Shown here in pieces: positions 1-5,383 of a DNA stretch of 5,383 nt; the stretch's first letter is position 1, and every line of letters begins with the position of its first letter. The DNA lies in the NCBI GenBank assembly GCA_017959195.1, contig JAGDBE010000152.1, positions 1 to 5,383 on the forward strand, read 5' to 3'. Below the pieces are notes generated by a model. It was not told the DNA's origin. It saw nothing but the letters and a program-made list of their open reading frames with translations, and ran no database searches. The stretch is from Clostridia bacterium (GTDB lineage Bacteria > Bacillota > Clostridia > Oscillospirales > CAG-382). The translations under genes were made by a program, and so were the position numbers.

Positions 1-42
1 ACTCCGGCGGAAATACCACCGCAAATTATTAATGAGTTGTAA
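1..42 (+). CDS. 3' end of an unidentified upstream gene (partial)
   Basis: Frame 1 is open from the window edge and reads TPAEIPPQIINEL before a TAA at 40-42. A strong hairpin terminator starts five bases after that stop, which is the usual arrangement for the end of a transcription unit and is the main reason for preferring this frame. Frame 3 also ends nearby (SGGNTTANY, stop at 30-32) and cannot be excluded. Thirteen residues are too few to identify a family. In many Clostridia recA/recX lie upstream of rny, but nothing in this tail identifies either. Confidence 0.4.
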   Translation, partial: TPAEIPPQIINEL

Positions 43-46
43 AAAA

Positions 47-71
47 GCCGCGGCGACGCCGCGGCTTTTTT
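47..71 (+). terminator. Intrinsic terminator of the upstream gene
   Basis: An 8-bp perfect GC stem (GCCGCGGC at 47-54 and again at 58-65) closes a GAC loop and is followed by six T (66-71). Six A at 41-46 can extend the stem against the T tract. It ends the transcript coming from the left and isolates the rny promoter from read-through. Confidence 0.93.
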
Positions 72-75
72 ATGC

Positions 76-123
76 ATTTTTGCAATATTTTTACAAAATT
101 TTATAACAATTTTATGCAAAAAT
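76..123. repeat. Imperfectly spaced inverted repeat upstream of the rny promoter
   Basis: ATTTTTGCA at 76-84 is the exact reverse complement of TGCAAAAAT at 115-123, with 30 bases between. It lies just upstream of the -35 box at 136. It could be a protein-binding site or simply A/T tracts acting as an UP element. In DNA this AT-rich a 9-base match could arise by chance, so no function is claimed. Confidence 0.3.
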
Positions 124-135
124 TATGTAAATCAC

Positions 136-164
136 TTGACATTTGTTAACACGTATTATATAAT
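136..164 (+). promoter_or_regulatory. Consensus sigma-A promoter for rny
   Basis: TTGACA at 136-141 and TATAAT at 159-164 are both perfect matches to the housekeeping consensus and are separated by the ideal 17 bp. A- and T-rich tracts lie immediately upstream and may help as an UP element. The expected transcription start is about 170-172, giving a leader of roughly 205 nt before the rny start codon. No other promoter in the gap is nearly as good. Confidence 0.88.
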
Positions 165-170
165 AATTAT

Positions 171-377
171 ATCAATAGATACAAAATAATGTTTTTTGAA
201 ATAAATTAACTTTCGCGTGTCTTGATTTTATATATATTTCTCATCTCATATATTTTTTGATATAGATTACAAAATTTATACGGTTATACATCTGCTCCGA
301 TGTAGCTGGGTTTTTATATTATAATTTTTCAAGACGCCTGTTTGTTGTTTATGTAATTACAAGGAGGTGTTTTTATT
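171..377 (+). other. Long AT-rich 5' leader of rny
   Basis: About 205 nt separate the predicted transcription start from the rny start codon, and no convincing gene lies here on either strand. The leader is mostly AT-rich, with one small hairpin: TACATC (287-292) pairs with GATGTA (299-304) around the loop TGCTCC. A T-rich stretch and the ribosome binding site follow. I recognise no riboswitch, T-box or terminator-like attenuator. A leader this long can affect mRNA stability or translation, and self-control of rny by its own product is conceivable by analogy with E. coli rne, but the sequence does not show it. Confidence 0.5.
361..369 (+). promoter_or_regulatory. Ribosome binding site that sets the rny TTG start
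   Basis: AAGGAGGTG is a near-perfect Shine-Dalgarno sequence. Its GGAGG core ends at 367, ten bases before the TTG at 378. There is no ATG or GTG in frame between the two, so the strong site supports a TTG initiator. Confidence 0.88.
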
Positions 378-1919
378 TTGGATCTGTTTATAGGTATAGC
401 CATAGGTCTCTGCGCGGGAATCGCGATAACTTTGGTTATCGCCTCTCTCAAGAAGAAGTCGGACGCGGGTAAAATCAAGTCCGCCGGAGACGAAGCAAAA
501 CGCATTATCGACGAAGCTATTAAAAACGCCGAAACAAGAAAAAAAGAAGCTCTTCTCGAAGCAAAAGAAGAGATTTTAAAGAGCAAAAACGAAGCTGACA
601 AAGAAATCAAGGAGCGCAGAAACGAAATCACCCGCCTTGAAAAATACGCTCAGCAAAAAGAAGAGTCCCTTGACAAGAAAATCGAAAGTTACGAGCGCAA
701 GGAAGAAGTTCTCGCGCAGAAATCGCAGAAGCTGTCCGAGCGCGAAACGGAGCTGACCGAACTCATAGCTTCCGAGATAAAGAAACTTGAAGAAATTTCC
801 GGCTTCACGTCGGATCAGGCAAAGGAATACATTCTCGAAAGAGTGCAGTCCGAAGTAAGACACGAAGCCGCTGTCAAAATAAACGAAATCGAACAGGAAT
901 TCAAGGAAGAAGCTGACAATAAGGCGAAGAACATCATCTCCCTTGCAATCCAGAGATGCGCTTCCGAATTCGTATGCGAAGCGACTGTTTCCGCGGTTGA
1001 CCTGCCGAGCGACGAAATGAAGGGCCGCATAATAGGCCGTGAAGGAAGAAACATAAAGGCAATAGAAACCCTCACCGGCGTTGACCTCATAATCGACGAT
1101 ACGCCCGAAGCGATAACCGTTTCGAGTTTTGACCCCGTAAGGCGTGAAATCGCACGCCTGTCCCTTGAAAAACTCATTTCCGACGGACGCATCCACCCGG
1201 CGCGCATCGAGGAAATGGTTGAAAAGAGTAAGCGCGAGGTTGAACAGATTATCAAACAGTCTGGCGAACAGGCAACATTCGAGACGGGAATCCACGGCAT
1301 AAATCCCGAACTTATAAAGATTCTCGGAAGACTGCGCTACCGCACGAGCTACGGCCAGAACGTCCTCGTTCATTCGATAGAGGTATCGCATATCGCCGGA
1401 ATGATGGCAGCCGAAATCGGCGCCGACGTAATTCTTGCAAAGCGCGCAGGCCTGCTTCACGATATAGGAAAGGCGCTTGACCACGACATGGAGGGCTCGC
1501 ATGTTCAGATAGGCGTAGACGTTGCGAAGAAATACCACGAAAATCCCGAGGTTATCCACGCGATAGAAGCGCACCACGGCGACGTTGAAGCAAGAACGCT
1601 TGTCGCAATGCTCGTTCAGGCGGCAGACGCAATCTCGGCGGCGCGTCCGGGCGCAAGACGCGAAAATCTCGAAACTTACATCAAACGTCTGCAGAAGCTT
1701 GAAGAAATCGCGACCGGCTTTGACGGCGTTGATAACTGCTTTGCAATTCAGGCCGGCAGAGAGATAAGAATTATGGTCAAACCCGAAAAGATAAGCGACG
1801 ACGATATGACGTTCTTGGCAAGAGATATTGCAAAACGCATAGAAGACGAACTCGAATATCCGGGACAGATAAAGGTTCTTTTGATTCGGGAAAACCGCCA
1901 GATAGACTACGCAAAATAA
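378..1919 (+). CDS. rny: Ribonuclease Y, membrane-anchored endoribonuclease
   Basis: RNase Y makes the initiating endonucleolytic cuts in mRNA decay in Firmicutes, acting at the inner face of the membrane and, in B. subtilis, with degradosome partners. The whole family architecture is visible in 513 residues, close to the usual ~520. A membrane anchor (about 2-23) is followed by a long charged coiled coil (about 30-185). A KH RNA-binding domain follows (about 205-270), with the motif GRIIGREGRNIKAIE whose GREG loop is at 220-223. The HD phosphohydrolase domain (about 325-425) has the metal-binding set H332, H361-D362 (HDIGKALDHD) and D417, plus the AHHGD stretch at 398-402. The C-terminus (about 440-513) ends in the family-typical EYPGQIKVLLIRE region. 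The start is TTG, fixed by an excellent ribosome binding site. The gene has its own promoter and terminator, so it is probably monocistronic. No key residue appears missing. Confidence 0.97.
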   Translation: MDLFIGIAIGLCAGIAITLVIASLKKKSDAGKIKSAGDEAKRIIDEAIKNAETRKKEALLEAKEEILKSKNEADKEIKERRNEITRLEKYAQQKEESLDKKIESYERKEEVLAQKSQKLSERETELTELIASEIKKLEEISGFTSDQAKEYILERVQSEVRHEAAVKINEIEQEFKEEADNKAKNIISLAIQRCASEFVCEATVSAVDLPSDEMKGRIIGREGRNIKAIETLTGVDLIIDDTPEAITVSSFDPVRREIARLSLEKLISDGRIHPARIEEMVEKSKREVEQIIKQSGEQATFETGIHGINPELIKILGRLRYRTSYGQNVLVHSIEVSHIAGMMAAEIGADVILAKRAGLLHDIGKALDHDMEGSHVQIGVDVAKKYHENPEVIHAIEAHHGDVEARTLVAMLVQAADAISAARPGARRENLETYIKRLQKLEEIATGFDGVDNCFAIQAGREIRIMVKPEKISDDDMTFLARDIAKRIEDELEYPGQIKVLLIRENRQIDYAK

Positions 1920-1932
1920 TAAAAATAAAAGG

Positions 1933-1961
1933 AAAAGCCGAAGCTTTGCGCTTCGGCTTTT
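1933..1961. terminator. Bidirectional terminator between convergent rny and hom
   Basis: AGCCGAAGC (1936-1944) pairs perfectly with GCTTCGGCT (1950-1958) around the loop TTTGC. AAA at 1933-1935 can add to the stem against TTT at 1959-1961, and the T run continues to 1963. On the minus strand the hairpin is followed by TTTTCCTTTTATTTTT, so it can also end hom. It begins 14 bases after the rny stop and lies about 37 bases beyond the hom stop. Confidence 0.92.
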
Positions 1962-1997
1962 TTATTTATTATTTTTTTCGGAACTGCATATAATAAA

Positions 1998-3197
1998 TCA
2001 GTCGAGAATTCTTATTTTAACGGTTTCGGCACCCAAAAGCGCGATTTTTTCTTCCGCGTCGGACTGCTTCATTTTTCCGGTGAAGAATGCCGTGCCGTCC
2101 CCCGCCTTTTCGGTCTTAACGTCTCCGAAAACTGTTTTTACAACGCTTTCGCCGGCTTTGGTCCTTACGTAGAAATCGGTAACGTTGTTGGAGATGTCGC
2201 CTAAGAAATCCGCTTCCTCGTTCTTCCAGCCGATAGTCTTGCGGCAGTCTCTTATAACGTCGAGCACGTCAGCCATAACGGCGCTTGCCGTCGGAAGACT
2301 TCCCGCTCCCCTGCCGCAGAACAGCACGTCGCCCACGACGTTGCCTTCCACCTGAATTCCGTTGTATACGTCGTTTACGCCGGCAATTTCATTTTCCTCG
2401 CTTACGAAGAAAGGCGCCGTCAGCACGTAAACCTTGCCGTCGGATTCCTTTTTGGACATTCCGAGAAGCTTTACCGCATAACCGTGATTTCTTGCAAAGA
2501 GAATGTCGTCGTACGTGATGTGCGTGATTCCCTCGCACTGTATCTTTTCGGGATAAACGTGTTTTCCGAATGCGAGCGACGTGAGGATGCTTATCTTTCT
2601 GCACGTGTCCATGCCCTCAACGTCGGCAGAGGGGTTGCGTTCAGCGTATCCGAGCGCCTGCGCTTCGCAGAGAGCCGTCTCGAAATCAGTCTTTTCCTTT
2701 TCCATTTTGGTAAGTATGTAATTGCAGGTTCCGTTGAGTATGCCTGCTATGCGGTCGATTTTGTTTGCGGCAAGACACTGCCACATGGGTCTTATAATCG
2801 GAATTCCGCCGCCGACGCTCGCTTCGAACAGATATCCTATATTGTTGCTTCTTGCGATCGAAAGCAGTTCGGCTCCGCACGCCGCAACGACCTCCTTGTT
2901 GGAGGTTACGACGCTTTTACCGGCTAAAAGCGCTTTTTTGCTGAAATCGTAAGCGGGATGCAGTCCGCCCATGGTTTCAACTACCAGAAATACGTCGTCG
3001 TCGTTCAGAATAATATCTATATCGTTAACAACGCGGTTTCCGAGCGGATGATCGGGAAACTCTCTCTTGTCGAGAATGTATTTTATATTCAGTTCTTCGC
3101 CGTCAAGGCGCGAAGCGAGCTCTTTCGAGTTTCTGAAAATAACTTCGGCAACGCCCGAGCCGACTACTCCGAAACCGAGGATTGCGATATTTATCAT
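1998..3197 (-). CDS. hom: Homoserine dehydrogenase (NAD(P)H-dependent)
   Basis: The enzyme reduces aspartate semialdehyde to homoserine, the branch point to threonine and methionine, in the cytoplasm. The 399 residues show an N-terminal Rossmann fold with the nucleotide motif GFGVVG at 8-13 and the conserved TSNKE at 98-102, including lysine 101. The catalytic domain carries GILNGTCNYILT (152-163) and the signature YAERNPSADVEGMDTCRK (184-201), including D192, E194, D197 and K201. GRGAGSLPTASAV (295-307) closes the core. A C-terminal ACT-like regulatory domain (about 338-399) is shorter than usual; the B. subtilis enzyme is about 433 residues. I chose the ATG at 3197. It has GGGAAGG six bases upstream and the protein then begins MINIAILGFG, as the family does. 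An in-frame ATG at 3212 has no binding site and is nearly at the transcript's 5' end. Its own promoter and terminator imply a single-gene transcript, with no thrB or thrC alongside. Confidence 0.96.
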   Translation of the reverse strand: MINIAILGFGVVGSGVAEVIFRNSKELASRLDGEELNIKYILDKREFPDHPLGNRVVNDIDIILNDDDVFLVVETMGGLHPAYDFSKKALLAGKSVVTSNKEVVAACGAELLSIARSNNIGYLFEASVGGGIPIIRPMWQCLAANKIDRIAGILNGTCNYILTKMEKEKTDFETALCEAQALGYAERNPSADVEGMDTCRKISILTSLAFGKHVYPEKIQCEGITHITYDDILFARNHGYAVKLLGMSKKESDGKVYVLTAPFFVSEENEIAGVNDVYNGIQVEGNVVGDVLFCGRGAGSLPTASAVMADVLDVIRDCRKTIGWKNEEADFLGDISNNVTDFYVRTKAGESVVKTVFGDVKTEKAGDGTAFFTGKMKQSDAEEKIALLGAETVKIRILD

Positions 3198-3203
3198 AAA
3201 TAA

Positions 3204-3210
3204 CCTTCCC
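3204..3210 (-). promoter_or_regulatory. Ribosome binding site that decides the hom start
   Basis: On the minus strand this reads GGGAAGG and ends six bases before the ATG at 3197. The alternative ATG five codons upstream (3212-3210) overlaps this site and has only T-rich, G-poor sequence in front of it. This favours the shorter protein. Confidence 0.8.
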
Positions 3211-3211
3211 A

Positions 3212-3240
3212 TTCAAAAACAATTTTTAATATTATATCAT
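3212..3240 (+). promoter_or_regulatory. Candidate promoter for the ytvI-like/kinase pair
   Basis: TTCAAA (3212-3217) and TATCAT (3235-3240) lie 17 bp apart, matching the sigma-A consensus at 4 of 6 and 5 of 6 positions. Its -10 box overlaps that of the divergent hom promoter by two bases. If used, transcription would begin near 3247, about 50 bases before the coding region. The AT-rich setting makes chance matches likely. A sporulation sigma factor could instead be responsible, and I cannot identify its sites reliably. Confidence 0.35.
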
Positions 3241-3259
3241 ATATCGGTTTCTTTGTAAA
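3231..3259 (-). promoter_or_regulatory. Extended -10 sigma-A promoter for hom
   Basis: Read on the minus strand, TTTACA (plus-strand 3259-3254) and TATAAT (3236-3231) are separated by exactly 17 bp. The -10 box is preceded by TGA, giving the extended TGnTATAAT form. The expected start near 3224 leaves a leader of only about 27 nt. That is too short for a T-box or other attenuator, so any control of hom should act at this promoter or on the protein. Confidence 0.85.
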
Positions 3260-3297
3260 GTATTTTTAACCCATTCGGCACAATTTTCGGAGGAACA

Positions 3298-4455
3298 ATG
3301 AACTATTTTGAAGACAGATATAAAAAATACGTTTGGTTTGCGCTTGCTTCCCTTCTTTTCGCGGCGCTCGCGTACGTTTTTTTCAGATACCTGCTTTGCT
3401 GTTTTCTGCCTTTTCTGACCGCGTTTACGGTGTCGGCGTTTCTGCAGAAGCCGATAAATAAAATAGTATCAAAAACCCGCCTTTCGCGGGCCTTTGTCGT
3501 CGTTCTTGCGATAATAATCATCTTTTCGGCGCTTTCCGAGGCGCTTTATCTTCTTTCCGGCAAGGTGCTTTCCGAACTTTCGGGACTGTCGGACTACTTC
3601 AACGCCGAAAATCTCGAAAGCGTGAAAGACACGATTTACTCAACGCTTGAAAACTTACTTTCCTTCCTGCCCGAAAGTATTATAAAACCGCTTTTTTCGG
3701 AGATACGCGGTTTTCTGCAGAGCATTGACTCGGTTTTCGCCTTCGTCTCGTCAAAAATTCTGCCGCTTGCCGCCAAAACGGCGTTCGACGTTCTTAAAAT
3801 GCTGCCGCAGATTCTGCTTTTCCTCGGAATAACGGTTGTTTCAACCTTTTATTTCACCTACGACTACGACGTCATAGTGTCTTTTCTTAAAAAGCAGATG
3901 AACGAGAAAATGCTTTTCTTTTCAAAAGACCTGAAAACGCAGTTTTTCTCGACTGTCGGCAGCGTACTGCGCGCATACGGAATAATCTTTTTCATGACGT
4001 TTACCGAGCTTCTTATCGGCCTTTCGCTTATCGGGGAAGAATATTCGACGGTAATCTCGCTCATCACGGCGTTCGTCGATTTTCTGCCGGTTTTCGGCAC
4101 GGGAACCGTGCTTATTCCGTGGAGCATATTCCTTTTTCTCGTCGGCAATACAAAAAAAGCATTGTGTATCGCCGCGCTTTATGTTATAATTACGGTAGTA
4201 CGTCAGGCGGCAGAGCCTAAAATCATAGGCGACGCCGTGGGAATACACCCCGTCGTAAACCTTATATCAATGTATACGGGACTGAAGCTTGCCGGCACGT
4301 TCGGACTCGTCTTTTTCCCGTTTGCAGTAATTATAATCAAGAACCTGAACGAAAACGGCAGCATACACTTGTATAAAAACCCCGGTGAAACGCGTAACGC
4401 CTTCAAAAAAGGAGAAAAGAATGATTTCCGCTTCGGAACTGATAAGAGACAATGA
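3298..4455 (+). CDS. ytvI: YtvI-like integral membrane protein, AI-2E transporter family
   Basis: This is a polytopic membrane protein of 385 residues, typical of the family (B. subtilis YtvI is about 370). Hydrophobic segments lie at about 11-28, 31-49, 66-85, 169-187, 224-245, 250-262, 268-283, 287-303 and 321-347. A mostly soluble stretch at about 90-165 separates the N-terminal three from the rest. The conserved C-terminal half carries DFLPVFGTGTVLIPW (261-275) and RQAAEPKIIGDAVGIHPVV (302-320), followed by LISMYTGLKLAG. These sequences resemble the sporulation protein YtvI more than generic AI-2E exporters. The transported substrate of YtvI is not known, and AI-2 transport should not be assumed. 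The ATG has GGAGG four bases upstream, a rather tight spacing. The basic tail after about residue 350 is read through the start of the next gene. A sporulation role is supported only by family resemblance and the nearby sigma factor end. Confidence 0.85.
   Translation: MNYFEDRYKKYVWFALASLLFAALAYVFFRYLLCCFLPFLTAFTVSAFLQKPINKIVSKTRLSRAFVVVLAIIIIFSALSEALYLLSGKVLSELSGLSDYFNAENLESVKDTIYSTLENLLSFLPESIIKPLFSEIRGFLQSIDSVFAFVSSKILPLAAKTAFDVLKMLPQILLFLGITVVSTFYFTYDYDVIVSFLKKQMNEKMLFFSKDLKTQFFSTVGSVLRAYGIIFFMTFTELLIGLSLIGEEYSTVISLITAFVDFLPVFGTGTVLIPWSIFLFLVGNTKKALCIAALYVIITVVRQAAEPKIIGDAVGIHPVVNLISMYTGLKLAGTFGLVFFPFAVIIIKNLNENGSIHLYKNPGETRNAFKKGEKNDFRFGTDKRQ
4411..4414 (+). promoter_or_regulatory. Ribosome binding site inside the ytvI-like gene that sets the kinase start
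   Basis: GGAG, within an A-rich stretch, ends six bases before the ATG at 4421 and lies inside the upstream coding region. A GTG at 4385 in the same frame would add 12 residues (KRVTPSKKEKR), but it has no ribosome binding site and the added stretch looks like low-complexity read-through. The layout suggests translational coupling with the upstream gene. Confidence 0.85.
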
Positions 4456-5278
4456 ACAAAGATACGAATCGGCAGTAAAAGACGCTGCCGGGAGAATTCT
4501 TGCACGCAAAAATATAAAACTCGTTCTAATTTCGGGTCCCAGCTGCTCAGGAAAGACGACTACCACGTCAAAACTGAAGGACTTCCTCGAAGAAGGCGGT
4601 AAAAACACGCATATGCTCTCAATAGACGACTTTTTCAAGAACCCGAATGATATGGAATTTGACGAATACGGGAACAGGGACTACGAGTCGATAGACAGTA
4701 TAGACTTAAACGAACTTCATAAGGTGCTTTCAAAACTCGTTTCGGGCAAAAAGACCCGCTCCCCCGTTTTTGATTTCGTGCTCGCCGAAAGAAGCAAAAA
4801 ATATAACGTCTTAAAGCTCGGAAAAAACGATATTGCGATAATCGAGGGACTGCACGCGCTGAATCCGAAGATTCTGAACGGCTTTGTCCTTCCCGAAAAC
4901 ATATTCAGACTTTTTCTCGACTGCCATACAGAACAGAAAAGCGATATGCGCTATACGCGCCTTATGCGCAGACTCGTGCGCGACTACAATTACAGAAACA
5001 CAAACGCCGAAAGCACTTTTGCACGCTGGAAAAGCGTTCTCGGCGGCGAGCAGAAGTACGTATACCCATTCGTCTCAAATGCCGACGGCGAGATAAATAC
5101 GTATTTTGAATACGAAAAATACGTTTTCAAGGACGATTTACTTAAAATTCTTTCGGAAGTCAAGGAGGACAGCGAATATTACGAAAACGCGAAAAGCATT
5201 TCCGACTTTCTCCAAAACCTCGACTCGATAGGCAAAGACCTCGTTCCCGAAAATTCGCTGCTCAAAGAATTCATATAA
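4421..5278 (+). CDS. Nucleoside (uridine) kinase-like P-loop protein, stand-alone kinase domain
   Basis: This 285-residue protein belongs to the uridine kinase/phosphoribulokinase family, whose members transfer phosphate from ATP to a nucleoside or sugar phosphate. The Walker A loop is GPSCSGKTT (39-47). SIDDFF (67-72) matches the acidic motif after strand 2, and SPVFDF (114-119) the substrate-side motif. IIEGLHALNP (140-149) matches the family IIEGIHALNP. RLMRRLVRDYNYRN (180-193) and ARWKSVLGGEQKYVYPF (201-217) form the lid and base region. The C-terminus (VPENSLLKEFI) matches the end of the ~550-residue clostridial nucleoside kinases, which carry TGS and tRNA-synthetase-like domains in front. 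Those N-terminal domains are absent: only about 35 residues precede the P-loop. The stretch before RLMRR reads HTEQKSDMRYT, where I would expect something like DNHNRISTTD, so the substrate may differ. Its start overlaps the upstream gene by 35 nt. Kinase activity is well supported; the substrate is not. Confidence 0.88.
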   Translation: MISASELIRDNEQRYESAVKDAAGRILARKNIKLVLISGPSCSGKTTTTSKLKDFLEEGGKNTHMLSIDDFFKNPNDMEFDEYGNRDYESIDSIDLNELHKVLSKLVSGKKTRSPVFDFVLAERSKKYNVLKLGKNDIAIIEGLHALNPKILNGFVLPENIFRLFLDCHTEQKSDMRYTRLMRRLVRDYNYRNTNAESTFARWKSVLGGEQKYVYPFVSNADGEINTYFEYEKYVFKDDLLKILSEVKEDSEYYENAKSISDFLQNLDSIGKDLVPENSLLKEFI

Positions 5279-5305
5279 AAATACGGCTTTTCAGCCGTAT
5301 TTTTT
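5278..5305. terminator. Bidirectional terminator between the kinase and the sigma factor gene
   Basis: ATACGGCT (5281-5288) pairs with AGCCGTAT (5293-5300) around the loop TTTC. Flanking A (5278-5280) and T (5301-5303) residues lengthen the stem, and the T run reaches 5305. On the minus strand the hairpin is followed by a short TTTTTAT. It starts right at the kinase stop codon and touches the stop codon of the opposing gene, so the two converging genes have essentially no other spacer. Confidence 0.9.
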
Positions 5306-5383
5306 ATTGCAGGCTTTCCCTTATTTTCGCTATCGCCTTGGATTCCAGCCGCGAGACGTACGACCTTGATATGCCGAGCTTGC
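5304..5383 (-). CDS. C-terminus of a sporulation-type RNA polymerase sigma factor (partial)
   Basis: The minus strand is open from the window edge to a TAA (5306-5304) and encodes the last 25 residues of a protein. KLGISRSYVSRLE followed by SKAIAKIRESLQ is the second half of a sigma-70 region 4.2 helix-turn-helix, the part that reads the -35 box. ISRSYVSR is especially like the sporulation factors SigK and, with ISQSYISRLEK, SigE. Only this tail is visible, so I do not assign a symbol; SigK-like is my first choice and another sigma-70 member is possible. The protein ends a short basic helix after the recognition helix, as expected for the true C-terminus rather than a frameshift. Confidence 0.85.
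   Translation of the reverse strand, partial: KLGISRSYVSRLESKAIAKIRESLQ

Noticed and set aside
222..262. TTGATT (222-227) and TTGATA (257-262) as further -35 boxes in the leader
   Set aside because: Neither has a good -10 box at proper spacing.
320..325. A perfect TATAAT that could be a second rny promoter
   Set aside because: There is no acceptable -35 box 16-18 bp upstream (CCGATG at 17 bp) and no TGn extension. The region is AT-rich, so chance matches are expected.
171..360. Riboswitch, T-box or small RNA gene in the rny leader
   Set aside because: I found no conserved T-box sequence, no extended stem set and no terminator/antiterminator pair; only one 6-bp hairpin is clear.
815..1300. 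A second minus-strand frame of 161 codons inside rny
   Set aside because: It is Ser/Ala-rich shadow translation of the rny sense strand, with no domain.
576..1577. Open reading frame of 333 codons on the minus strand opposite rny
   Set aside because: It lies entirely antisense to the clearly conserved rny, has low-complexity F/L/V-rich sequence typical of a shadow frame, and has no recognisable family.
2484..2927. Plus-strand frame of 147 codons inside hom
   Set aside because: It lies wholly antisense to conserved parts of homoserine dehydrogenase and matches no family I recognise.
3198..3212. Longer N-terminus for hom starting MGRLF
   Set aside because: It has no ribosome binding site and lies nearly at the predicted transcript 5' end. 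The real binding site falls within it, and the family normally starts just before the GxGxxG strand.
1..5383. Mobile element, CRISPR array, phage remnant or defence system
   Set aside because: There are no transposase, integrase or Cas-like proteins, no regularly spaced direct repeats, and no abrupt change in composition across the coding regions. All substantial coding sequence is accounted for by housekeeping or sporulation-type genes.

Overview
The window looks like chromosomal DNA from a low-to-moderate-GC, probably spore-forming Firmicute of the Clostridia type. The supporting signs are RNase Y (the Gram-positive decay endonuclease), a YtvI-like membrane protein of the AI-2E family, the C-terminus of a SigK/SigE-like sporulation sigma factor, strong AGGAGG-type ribosome binding sites, and consensus sigma-A promoters in AT-rich gaps. 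The genus cannot be read from this sequence.

Layout. Bases 1-42 are probably the last codons of an upstream plus-strand gene, followed at once by a GC-rich hairpin terminator (47-71). Bases 72-377 are an AT-rich gap holding a perfect TTGACA-N17-TATAAT promoter and a leader of about 205 nt. Then come rny (378-1919, +, TTG start) and a two-way terminator (1933-1961). hom, homoserine dehydrogenase (1998-3197, -), runs towards rny. The short gap at 3198-3297 is divergent: a strong extended -10 promoter drives hom leftwards and a weaker, overlapping candidate may drive the rightward pair. That pair is a YtvI-like membrane protein (3298-4455, +) and a nucleoside/uridine kinase-like P-loop protein (4421-5278, +). 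The two overlap by 35 nt and are probably translationally coupled. A two-way terminator (5278-5305) separates the pair from the 3' end of a minus-strand sporulation-type sigma factor gene (5304-5383, partial).

Function. The genes do not form one pathway. rny and hom appear to be monocistronic housekeeping genes (RNA decay; threonine/methionine synthesis). The YtvI-like protein and the sigma factor point to sporulation, and the kinase is linked to the YtvI-like gene only by overlap. I see no tRNA or rRNA, insertion sequence, CRISPR array, phage gene, toxin-antitoxin pair or recognisable riboswitch, and no good evidence for an undescribed system. The points most worth a second look are the stand-alone, motif-divergent kinase, the shortened regulatory domain of Hom, the long rny leader and the overlapping divergent promoters.
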